From positions 1 through 64,000 of the forward strand of contig JAHFQY010000009.1 in the NCBI GenBank assembly GCA_023259065.1: 64,000 nucleotides of DNA. Direction: 5' to 3'. Positions 9,565-19,255 of the stretch are shown here, in pieces. Position 1 is the stretch's first letter. Every line of letters starts with the position of its first letter. This DNA is from Nitrosomonadales bacterium (GTDB lineage: Bacteria > Pseudomonadota > Gammaproteobacteria > Burkholderiales > Gallionellaceae). Under the pieces are notes generated by a model. It saw only the letters and a program-made list of their open reading frames with translations. It did no database searches and had not been told where the DNA came from. The position numbers were made by a program, and so were the translations under genes.

Positions 9565-11043
9565 ATGAAATATCACGATTTACGCGATTTCATCGCGCAA
9601 CTGGAAAAACTGGGTGAGCTGAAGCGCATCACTGCGCCTGTCTCCACGCATCTGGAGATGACGGAAATTTGCGACCGCGTGCTGCGTGTGCAAGGGCCGG
9701 CCATCCTGTTTGAAAATGTAGTCGGCCCCGATGGGAAAAAGAGTGACATGCCGGTGCTGGCCAACCTGTTTGGCACGCCGCGCCGGGTGGCGCTGGGCAT
9801 GGGCGAGGAGAGCACTGATGCGCTGCGCGAGGTGGGCAAGCTGCTGGCTTATCTGAAAGAGCCGGAGCCGCCCAGGGGCTTGAAAGACGCATGGGATAAA
9901 TGGCCGGTGCTGAAGCAGGTGCTCAATATGTCACCCAAGGTGGTGTCGAGTGCGCCGTGTCAGGAGGTGGTATGGGAGGGCGCGGAGGTTGATCTGGGCA
10001 AGCTGCCTATCCAGCACTGCTGGCCCGGCGATGTGGCGCCGCTGATTACCTGGGGGCTGGTGGTAACGCGCGGCCCCAACAAGCCGCGGCAGAATCTGGG
10101 CATCTATCGTCAGCAGGTGATCGCGAAGAACAAAGTGATCATGCGCTGGCTGGCGCATCGCGGCGGCGCGCTGGATTATCGCGAGCATTGCGAAAAAAAT
10201 CCGGGGCAGCCCTACCCTCTCGCGGTGGTGATCGGCGCCGATCCTGCCACCATCCTCGGCGCGGTGACGCCGGTGCCGGATTCACTCTCCGAATATCAGT
10301 TCGCCGGCTTGTTGCGCGGCGCCAAGACCGAGCTGGTGAAATGCATGGGCTCCGATTTGCAGGTGCCCGCCAGCGCCGAGATCGTGCTGGAAGGCGTGAT
10401 CCATCCCGGCGAGACGGCGCTGGAAGGGCCGTATGGCGACCACACCGGCTACTACAACGAGCAGGAAACCTTCCCGGTGTTTACCATAGAGCGCATCACC
10501 ATGCGCCGTGACCCTATCTATCACTCCACCTACACCGGCAAGCCGCCGGATGAACCGGCCATGCTGGGCGTGGCGCTGAATGAAGTGTTCGTGCCGCTGC
10601 TGCAAAAACAGTTTCCCGAGATCGTGGATTTTTACCTGCCGCCGGAAGGCTGTTCCTATCGCATGGCGGTGGTGTCTATCAAGAAACAGTATCCGGGGCA
10701 TTCCAAGCGCGTGATGTTCGGCATCTGGTCTTTTCTGCGCCAGTTCATGTACACCAAGTTCATCATCGTGGTGGACGACGACATCGATGTGCGCTCGTGG
10801 CCCGAGGTGATGTGGGCCATCACTACCCGCGTCGATCCTTCGCGCGACACATTACTGGTAGACAACACGCCGATTGACTATCTGGATTTCGCCAGTCCGG
10901 TGTCCGGCCTCGGCAGCAAGATGGGACTGGACGCCACCAACAAGTGGCCGGGCGAGACGCAGCGCGAATGGGGCACGACGATAGAGATGGATGCTGCGGT
11001 GAAGGCCAGGGTCGATGAGATGTGGGATGAACTGGGGGTGTGA
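9565..11043 (+). CDS. ubiD: UbiD family decarboxylase (4-hydroxy-3-polyprenylbenzoate decarboxylase)
   Basis: 492-aa [44 protein letters not shown]. Confidence 0.96.
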   Translation: MKYHDLRDFIAQLEKLGELKRITAPVSTHLEMTEICDRVLRVQGPAILFENVVGPDGKKSDMPVLANLFGTPRRVALGMGEESTDALREVGKLLAYLKEPEPPRGLKDAWDKWPVLKQVLNMSPKVVSSAPCQEVVWEGAEVDLGKLPIQHCWPGDVAPLITWGLVVTRGPNKPRQNLGIYRQQVIAKNKVIMRWLAHRGGALDYREHCEKNPGQPYPLAVVIGADPATILGAVTPVPDSLSEYQFAGLLRGAKTELVKCMGSDLQVPASAEIVLEGVIHPGETALEGPYGDHTGYYNEQETFPVFTIERITMRRDPIYHSTYTGKPPDEPAMLGVALNEVFVPLLQKQFPEIVDFYLPPEGCSYRMAVVSIKKQYPGHSKRVMFGIWSFLRQFMYTKFIIVVDDDIDVRSWPEVMWAITTRVDPSRDTLLVDNTPIDYLDFASPVSGLGSKMGLDATNKWPGETQREWGTTIEMDAAVKARVDEMWDELGV

Positions 11044-11062
11044 TTTACTGCGCAGGAAATAA

Positions 11063-11087
11063 AAAGCCGGGCTAGCCCGGCTTTTTT
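11063..11087 (+). terminator. Rho-independent terminator after ubiD
   Basis: AAGCCGGGCTAGCCCGGCTTTTTT. Confidence 0.8.
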
Positions 11088-11102
11088 GACTTCACACTTC
11101 AA

Positions 11103-11675
11103 TTAGAAGTTGTAAACAAGGCCTACAGAGAGACGAGTCAAATCAAGCCCAGTTGCTGATGAATCAGGCGTGGTTTTTCCCAGGCTCTCATACTGTGCGC
11201 GGATGCCAACTTGCTTGTTGAAATTGTACTGTGCGCCAATGCCGTAAATTACACTGCTTGTGGTTGCATTTAAGCTGGTATTGGTAACACCATTCAATGT
11301 TGTTGTACCAGTGACCGCTGCTTTTGCGGAAACCATTCCCAATCCCAGTTTGCCAAATACGTCAAAGCTGTCGTTCACAGCATAAGTTCCTACGGCCGCC
11401 GCACTCCACATGGATTGGCTATATGTGAAAGTCCCAGTTCCATTGGAACTGAAAGTTGAGTCAGCGATTGAAGTGTAGCCGCCTTCAACAGCCCAGATTG
11501 GTGAAAAATGGTAGCCTGCTGAAAAACTCAATGAGCCTGGATTTTCCAATGTCCAATTGGCCATCGCCAAAGTTCCATAATCAATAGCACTGTAAACGGT
11601 GCCGCTGTTACCGGCAGCAAAAGCTGGCGTTGCAACAAAAGCAGAAAGCAAGGCAACGATAAGAGTTTTTTTCAT
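11103..11675 (-). CDS. Outer membrane beta-barrel protein (paralog 1)
   Basis: Start MKKTLIVALLSAFVATPAFA (signal peptide); C-terminal ..GIRAQYESLGKT...RLSVGLVYNF with terminal Phe. Confidence 0.85.
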   Translation of the reverse strand: MKKTLIVALLSAFVATPAFAAGNSGTVYSAIDYGTLAMANWTLENPGSLSFSAGYHFSPIWAVEGGYTSIADSTFSSNGTGTFTYSQSMWSAAAVGTYAVNDSFDVFGKLGLGMVSAKAAVTGTTTLNGVTNTSLNATTSSVIYGIGAQYNFNKQVGIRAQYESLGKTTPDSSATGLDLTRLSVGLVYNF

Positions 11676-11719
11676 TTTTTTCCTAAGTTTAGTTATGACG
11701 TGCAAACGCGCGGGGCGAA

Positions 11720-11781
11720 ATTCTATGGATTGAGAGGGGGCAGTGCAAGAAAAATAATGGCCTAACTATCTACCTAGATAG
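11720..11781 (-). promoter_or_regulatory. Sigma70-like promoter plus upstream palindrome for OMP paralog 1
   Basis: Reverse strand: CTATCTAGGTAGATAG ... TTGCAC-N17-TAGAAT. Confidence 0.6.
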
Positions 11782-11865
11782 GATGGTCGATTGACAGTTT
11801 TTACTCATGCGCGTGTGAAATAAAAAACCGGAACAAATCCGGCTTTTTATTTAGGATGATTTCAA

Positions 11866-12405
11866 TTAGAAATTGTAGACAATACCAACAGAGACTGCTG
11901 TTGCAGAATAGGGTGGTGGAACATTATCGAAATCACCAAAGCTTTCATATTGAACGCGCATGCCAAGTTGCTGGTTAAGGTTATATTGGCCGCCAAATGC
12001 GAAATAGGTAGAGTTTTGCGAGTAGCTTGAAGTAGAGAGAGTTAGGTTGGATGTGTATTTCTCGCTATTTATCGCCAGCCCGAATTTTCCGAAAACACTG
12101 AACTGATCGTTGACTGGGAGTGTGCCTACAACAGCTGGATGTAGGGAGGATAATTTCATCGTCAACCAGTTGGAGCCAGAGGTTATTTTCGAGTCGCCAA
12201 AAAATGTATAGCCGAGTTCAGCTGCAATATTGGGCGAGAAGCGATATCCGGCTCCAAAACTAATTACTCCTGGATCTGGGAAGGGGGCAGCATTTTTTAA
12301 AGTAGCGGAGCCCAAGTCAGCAGAAATATATGCGCCTGTATCAGCAGCAAATGAGGGGGCTGCGACAAAGGTGGACAACAATGCAACTGCGAGAATCTTT
12401 TTCAT
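11866..12405 (-). CDS. Outer membrane beta-barrel protein (paralog 2)
   Basis: MKKILAVALLSTFVAAPSFAADTGAYISADLG...GMRVQYESFGDF...VSVGIVYNF; clearly paralogous to the flanking gene. Confidence 0.85.
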   Translation of the reverse strand: MKKILAVALLSTFVAAPSFAADTGAYISADLGSATLKNAAPFPDPGVISFGAGYRFSPNIAAELGYTFFGDSKITSGSNWLTMKLSSLHPAVVGTLPVNDQFSVFGKFGLAINSEKYTSNLTLSTSSYSQNSTYFAFGGQYNLNQQLGMRVQYESFGDFDNVPPPYSATAVSVGIVYNF

Positions 12406-12450
12406 TTTTTCCCTAAATTTGTTATTTGAAGTGCAAATGCACGGGGCGCG

Positions 12451-12512
12451 ATTCTATTGATTGCAAGGGGACAGGGCAAGAAAAATAATGGTCTAGCTAT
12501 CTATCTAGATAG
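12451..12512 (-). promoter_or_regulatory. Sigma70-like promoter plus upstream palindrome for OMP paralog 2
   Basis: Reverse strand: CTATCTAGATAG ... TTGCCC-N17-TAGAAT; duplicated from the paralog 1 region. Confidence 0.6.
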
Positions 12513-12597
12513 GATGGGCGATTGACATTTTTCACTTATGCGCATGGAAATAAAAAAACCGGCGCAAGGCCGGTTTTTCTTGGGGTGCGACAGTCGA

Positions 12598-13092
12598 TCA
12601 GAAGCGAACCAGTGCGCCAATATACAGGTCGTTGGTGTAGGCGTTGTTGAAGTTCAGGCCCAGGCGTGCGCTTACAGTCTGGTTGAAATCATACTGTGCG
12701 CCACCGCCAAAGGCCACGTCGATGCGGCTCTCGGAGTAAGTCCAGCCTGCATAATTGGCAGTGATCTGTGTGCGCACCAGGCCCAGGCGAGCGAATACGG
12801 ACAGGCCGGCAGCGCCTTTCAGGTTCAGCGGAAATTTGCCCACGCCAAACACGCCCAGGCTGGAAGCGTCTGCATAGTTGCCGCAGTTGGTAAAGCCACA
12901 ACCGCTGTAGCTGGAGCGGTGGCCATAGCTGGTGTATTCGGCTTCGGCCGAGAGGGTCTTGTCGATCTGGTAGCCGCCCATCAGGGTGAGGCCGTCACCT
13001 ACGGCCAGGCCGGCGTAGAAAGGGGTGGCCGCGAAGGCGGGGGCTGCAAAAACAGCGGAGAGCAACAGTACGGCAGCAATAATTTTCTTCAT
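12598..13092 (-). CDS. Outer membrane beta-barrel protein (paralog 3)
   Basis: MKKIIAAVLLLSAVFAAPAFAATPFYAGLAVGDGLTLMGGYQIDKTLS...; ends with LYIGALVRF. Confidence 0.8.
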   Translation of the reverse strand: MKKIIAAVLLLSAVFAAPAFAATPFYAGLAVGDGLTLMGGYQIDKTLSAEAEYTSYGHRSSYSGCGFTNCGNYADASSLGVFGVGKFPLNLKGAAGLSVFARLGLVRTQITANYAGWTYSESRIDVAFGGGAQYDFNQTVSARLGLNFNNAYTNDLYIGALVRF

Positions 13093-13259
13093 GATTTCCT
13101 TGGAGATAATTTTGGGTTAAGTGTTTTGAAGTAAAGCCCGGATATTTTGAATCTAGGGCCGGGTCAAATGAGTTCAAGTTTCTGAAGCGCGCGCATCTTA
13201 ATCAATAACTGCGTCGAGAACAACCCGCCGGCCTGTGCGGGTTGAATAAGCCCTATGGT

Positions 13260-14804
13260 CTAGTAGTGCTGCTCCAGCCATTCAATCAGCGCATCCTGGG
13301 CGCGCTGCCCGGCGGAGGCATTGGGATGATTGATGAGAAACACCATGATCCACTGCCTGCCGCTGCGCGACTGAATGTATCCGGCAATCGCCTTTACCCC
13401 TTCCAGTGAACCGGTTTTGAGGTGCGCATGATTGCTGACCGGGCAGTTGTCCAGGCGTTTTTTCAGCGTGCCATCCACGCCGACGATGGGCAGCGATGCC
13501 TCGATTTCTGCCGAGAGAGGGCTTTGTTGCGCGCTTTGCAGCAGCAGCGACAGGTTGATTGGGGTGATGCGCTCCTTGCGCGAGAGGCCTGCGCCATTTT
13601 CCAGCACCAGCTCGGGGAAGCTCAACCCCTTGTGGGATAGCCAGTTGCGCAAGGCAAGTTCGCTGCGCGCAATGCTGGCCGGCGGCGGGGTGTGCGGGTT
13701 CAGTATTTCTGCCAGCTTGGTGGAGGGTGGCGCAGCTGGCTGGATGAGTGGGGGTGCTGTTTGTTCAGTGCCGGTTTCTGTCGGCGCGGCATCGCCCGGC
13801 TGTGGAATGTCCATGGCAGGAGCCGTGCTGCCGTTGTTGGCGCCCAGGCTGAGGAACAACTGGCGCGCCATGACGTTGTTGCTGAATTTGTTGATGTCGC
13901 GGATCAGCTCGCTGAGCGGTTGCGAATAGTGCGTGGACAGCAGCGTGGCATTGGCGGGGGTGATGCCCTCGCGCGCATTGCCGCGCAGCGTGCCGCCGAC
14001 CTCTTGCCACAATGCGCGAAACACGGCATCAAAGTAACGGCCGTGCGGTAGCAGGCTGATGGGCTTGTCATGCTCGCCGCAGTTGAGCGGATAGCTGCCG
14101 CGGATTTGTATGCTGGCGCCATTCAGCTGGATGTGCACGTTGTCATCCCAGTTGCCGCAATGATTGCCGCGCCCGTTCACCACGAGGCGATTGTCCAGTG
14201 TGTAGCCCGCGAGCTCCGGCTCGGTGATGACATTGATTTTTCCATCGGCTGGAATGAAGCGCAGGCGGATGGCGTTGAAATTCAGCAGCAGCGCATCGGG
14301 GCCCACGTTATAAGCGCGCCCGGGGTCATTGTCGAAAGCGGCGGGGTCAACTTCCATCGCTTCGAAGGCGCTGCGATCCATCACCACATCGCCGGCAATC
14401 TCGCGCAAGCCGCGATTGCGCAACTCGTGCAGCCACAGCCACATCTGCTCCATGGTGATTTTGGGGTCGCCATAACCTTTCACAATCAGGTTGCCGTGCA
14501 GCACGCCATGCTCCAGCTTGCCATCCAGCCAGGCCTCGGTTTTCCAGCTGTAGGCGGGGCCAAGCAGCTCCAGTGCGGCATAGGTGGTGAGCAGCTTCAT
14601 GGTGGAGGCGGGGTTCATCGGGCGTTTGCCGTTAAGCTGAAGCAGCGGGGTGTCCGCATTTATTTCACGCACCACCACGCCCACGCTGGCAACGGGAATG
14701 CGCGCCTGCTGCAGTGCATCCAGCACGGGTTGTGGCAATTCGCCGGCGTGGGTGCAGGGTGTTGCGATGAGTGCGGTGAAGAAACAGGCGTAAACAAATT
14801 TCAT
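13260..14804 (-). CDS. dacB: D-alanyl-D-alanine carboxypeptidase/endopeptidase (PBP4 family)
   Basis: SxxK: NPASTMKLLTTYAAL; SxN: FSNNVMARQ; KTG: HLKTGSLEGVKAIAGY. Confidence 0.93.
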   Translation of the reverse strand: MKFVYACFFTALIATPCTHAGELPQPVLDALQQARIPVASVGVVVREINADTPLLQLNGKRPMNPASTMKLLTTYAALELLGPAYSWKTEAWLDGKLEHGVLHGNLIVKGYGDPKITMEQMWLWLHELRNRGLREIAGDVVMDRSAFEAMEVDPAAFDNDPGRAYNVGPDALLLNFNAIRLRFIPADGKINVITEPELAGYTLDNRLVVNGRGNHCGNWDDNVHIQLNGASIQIRGSYPLNCGEHDKPISLLPHGRYFDAVFRALWQEVGGTLRGNAREGITPANATLLSTHYSQPLSELIRDINKFSNNVMARQLFLSLGANNGSTAPAMDIPQPGDAAPTETGTEQTAPPLIQPAAPPSTKLAEILNPHTPPPASIARSELALRNWLSHKGLSFPELVLENGAGLSRKERITPINLSLLLQSAQQSPLSAEIEASLPIVGVDGTLKKRLDNCPVSNHAHLKTGSLEGVKAIAGYIQSRSGRQWIMVFLINHPNASAGQRAQDALIEWLEQHY

Positions 14805-14813
14805 GGAGTCGCT

Positions 14814-16139
14814 TCAGATGAGTTGTTCAATGACGCTTAGCGTGCGTGCCAGCAGCAGGTCGATTTCTGCATCGCTGATCACATAGGGCGGCATGAAATA
14901 CACGGTGTTGCCCATGGGGCGCAGCAGAATTTCATGTTGCAGCGCGAGCGAGAAGCAGCGCTGGGCAAAATCGGCGTGCGGACTTTCCACCTCAAAGGCC
15001 CAGATCATGCCGCTGTTGCGGAAGTGCTTGACCTTGAGGTGTTCGCGCAAGGGAGTGGCGGCGCGATTGAAGTAGGCTGCCCTGCCGCGATTGGCCTGAA
15101 GCACGTCATCCGCCTCGAAAATATCCAGGGTGGCGAGCGCGGCGCGACAGGCCAGCGGGTTGCCGGTGTAGGAATGCGAGTGCAAAAAACCGCGCGCCAC
15201 TTCATCGGCATAAAATGCCTGGTAGATGTGGTCTTGCGTCAGCACCACCGATAGCGGCAGGTAACCGCCGGTAATGCCTTTGGATAGCAGCAGGAAATCC
15301 GGCGCGATATTGGCCTGTTCGCATGCAAACAGCGTGCCGGTGCGGCCCATGCCCACGGCAATTTCGTCGGCGATCAGGTGCACGTTGAAATGCTTGCACA
15401 ACTCGCGCGCACGGCTTAAATAAATCGGGTGGTACATCGCCATGCCTGCCGCGCCCTGCACCAGCGGCTCGATGATAAAGGCGGCGAGGTGCTGGTGGTG
15501 CTGTTGCAGATGCGCTTCCAGCTGTGCGATGCAACGCAGTGCGACATGGGCCGCGCTTTCGCCCGGCGCAGCTTCGCGCCAGTCCGGGCTGGGCACCGTG
15601 GCGTTGTGCCTGATCAGCGCGCCATAAGCGTCCTTGAACAGCGCCACATCAGTCACCGAGAGCGCGCCCAGCGTTTCGCCGTGGTAGCTGTTTTGCAGGC
15701 TGATGAAATCGGTCTTTTGCGGCTGTCCGTTGTTGCGCCAGTAGTGCGCGCTCATCTTCAGCGCAATCTCGGTGGCCGAGGCGCCATCCGAGGCATAGAA
15801 GCAATGCCCCAACCCGGCCGGCGCCAGCTGCGCCAAGCGCTCGGAAAGCTGCACCACCGGCTCATGGGTAAAGCCCGCCAGCATCACGTGCTCCAGCTTG
15901 CCCAGTTGATCCACCAGCGCCGCATTGATGCGCGGATTGCTGTGCCCAAACAGGTTGACCCACCAGGAGCTTACCGCGTCCAGATAGCGTTTGCCCTCCA
16001 CGTCATACAGCCACACCCCGCTGCCACGCGCGATCGGCAGCAGTGGCAGGGTTTCATGGCGCTTCATTTGCGTGCAGGGGTGCCACACGGCGGCGAGAGA
16101 GCGGGCCAGCAAATCTGCGTTACTGCGTTTGTTCGGCAT
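14814..16139 (-). CDS. bioA: Adenosylmethionine--8-amino-7-oxononanoate transaminase
   Basis: Start MPNKRSNADLLARSLAAVWHPCTQMKRHE; LLSKGITGGYLPLS PLP-lysine motif. Confidence 0.95.
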   Translation of the reverse strand: MPNKRSNADLLARSLAAVWHPCTQMKRHETLPLLPIARGSGVWLYDVEGKRYLDAVSSWWVNLFGHSNPRINAALVDQLGKLEHVMLAGFTHEPVVQLSERLAQLAPAGLGHCFYASDGASATEIALKMSAHYWRNNGQPQKTDFISLQNSYHGETLGALSVTDVALFKDAYGALIRHNATVPSPDWREAAPGESAAHVALRCIAQLEAHLQQHHQHLAAFIIEPLVQGAAGMAMYHPIYLSRARELCKHFNVHLIADEIAVGMGRTGTLFACEQANIAPDFLLLSKGITGGYLPLSVVLTQDHIYQAFYADEVARGFLHSHSYTGNPLACRAALATLDIFEADDVLQANRGRAAYFNRAATPLREHLKVKHFRNSGMIWAFEVESPHADFAQRCFSLALQHEILLRPMGNTVYFMPPYVISDAEIDLLLARTLSVIEQLI

Positions 16140-16450
16140 GGTGTGCGATTCCTTGAATAGGCAGGCGCGATTCAATGTTGCCGCTTGCATGGCTGCGAGG
16201 CGGAGAGGAAGCGGGTTGCGGCATATATTTCACCTGAAGATTATAAATTAAGCTGCCATGCAAGCCGCTGTGATTTTGATGCTGCGAGAGCGAGATTGCC
16301 ATGCTGTTTTTACTTTACGCACCAAGCCGAATAAATACTTGAGTCAAATGCTTGGTTTTTGGGTAGTATATGCCCCTTGTGTCCGGCTGCAAGGCTGACA
16401 GACCCATAAATACGGGCATCAATTGGAATGAACTTGATAATTTTTGAAGG

Positions 16451-16696
16451 ATGATGGAAATGACTAAAGCTGTATGTGCGCAAAAGAGCCCTTATAAAGT
16501 TGAGCTGGAGGCGGGCGACTATTTCTGGTGTGCCTGTGGCCGTTCCAAGAACCAGCCTTTTTGCGATGGTTCTCATGCCGATACTGGCATTTCGCCGGTC
16601 ATGTTCAGCGTGGAGCAAAAAGAAACGAAGTACCTGTGCGGCTGCCGTGCTAGCCAGGGCCAGCCTTTCTGTGACGGGTCGCATAACAAGCTGTAA
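16451..16696 (+). CDS. CDGSH iron-sulfur domain protein
   Basis: Two motifs: CACGRSKNQPFCDGSHADTG and CGCRASQGQPFCDGSHNKL. Confidence 0.92.
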   Translation: MMEMTKAVCAQKSPYKVELEAGDYFWCACGRSKNQPFCDGSHADTGISPVMFSVEQKETKYLCGCRASQGQPFCDGSHNKL

Positions 16697-16704
16697 ATCA
16701 CACA

Positions 16705-16731
16705 ACCCCGCCCATTTGGCGGGGTTTTTAG
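16705..16731 (+). terminator. Rho-independent terminator after the CDGSH gene
   Basis: AACCCCGCCCATTTGGCGGGGTTTTTAG. Confidence 0.8.
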
Positions 16732-16781
16732 TTTCATATCTGCTTCAACCCCCTGCATCAAAAAGAAATTTCCACTACGCA

Positions 16782-16810
16782 CTTGAAATAACTGCCTCTC
16801 GCCCCTATTA
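16782..16810 (+). promoter_or_regulatory. Sigma32-type heat-shock promoter upstream of groES
   Basis: CTTGAAA-N13-CCCCTATTA. Confidence 0.75.
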
Positions 16811-16837
16811 TTAGCAGTCGCTGGCGTAGAGTGCTAA
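16811..16837 (+). promoter_or_regulatory. CIRCE element (HrcA operator)
   Basis: TTAGCAGTC-N9-GAGTGCTAA; one mismatch to consensus TTAGCACTC-N9-GAGTGCTAA. Confidence 0.85.
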
Positions 16838-16882
16838 GAGCCGCGCCGAATTTTTTAACTGTTTGTTTTAGGAGAATAAAGC

Positions 16883-17173
16883 ATGAAAATCCGTCCTTTG
16901 CACGACCGCGTAATCGTTAGACGCATGGAAGAAGAGCGTAAAACAGCGTCCGGAATTGTGATTCCAGATGCGGCGACAGAGAAGCCGGATCAGGGCGAAA
17001 TCATCGCTGTTGGCAACGGTAAGGTGGGCGATGACGGTAAATTGCGTCCAATGAACGTCAAGGTGGGCGACAAGGTTCTGTTTGGCAAATACGCCGGCCA
17101 GACTTTCAAGATGGATGGCCATGAATTCATGACTATGCGCGAAGATGACATTATCGGCGTAGTAGAAGCCTAA
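16883..17173 (+). CDS. groES: Co-chaperonin GroES
   Basis: [40 protein letters not shown]. Confidence 0.99.
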   Translation: MKIRPLHDRVIVRRMEEERKTASGIVIPDAATEKPDQGEIIAVGNGKVGDDGKLRPMNVKVGDKVLFGKYAGQTFKMDGHEFMTMREDDIIGVVEA

Positions 17174-17181
17174 GAATTTAA

Positions 17182-18849
<1,668 letters not shown>

Positions 18850-18879
18850 TAGCCGGAATATCGGCCGCTGTAATCGACA

Positions 18880-18907
18880 AACCCCGCTCTGCGGGGTTTG
18901 TTTTTTT
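18880..18907 (+). terminator. Rho-independent terminator after groEL
   Basis: AACCCCGCTCTGCGGGGTTTGTTTTTTT. Confidence 0.8.
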
Positions 18908-18938
18908 CCGCTTACACCAAGATTGCATGGCAAGCGGT

Positions 18939-18966
18939 TTGCATAAATCGAGTTTGCCGCTATAAT
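18939..18966 (+). promoter_or_regulatory. Sigma70 promoter of tRNA-Phe
   Basis: TTGCAT-N16-TATAAT about 50 nt before the mature tRNA 5' end. Confidence 0.65.
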
Positions 18967-19017
18967 GCGCGACTTCGCGAGAATCGCAAGATTCTGGCAG
19001 CAGTAAAAAAGCAGTAC

Positions 19018-19093
19018 GGCTCGGTAGCTCAGTCGGTAGAGCAGAGGATTGAAAATCCTTGTGTCGGTGGTTCGATTCCGCCCCGAGCCACCA
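19018..19093 (+). tRNA. tRNA-Phe (GAA)
   Basis: GGCTCGG acceptor pairs with CCGAGCC-A-CCA; anticodon loop GATTGAAAATC with GAA; T-loop TTCGATT; CCA encoded. Confidence 0.97.
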
Positions 19094-19107
19094 TATTCAA
19101 GCAAAAG

Positions 19108-19140
19108 AAAGCCAGGTCGAAAGACCTGGCTTTCTTCATT
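19108..19140 (+). terminator. Terminator downstream of tRNA-Phe
   Basis: GAAAGCCAGGTCGAAAGACCTGGCTTTCTTCATTT. Confidence 0.75.
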
Positions 19141-19255
19141 TCAGCGTCCCATGCAATTCACGGTGCGTATATATCGGGCTTGTCTTCGTGGCACTTCGTT
19201 GTCATGATTGTCGAAAGACACATGAAGCAATCTGTTGCTATCCTGACCAATACAC

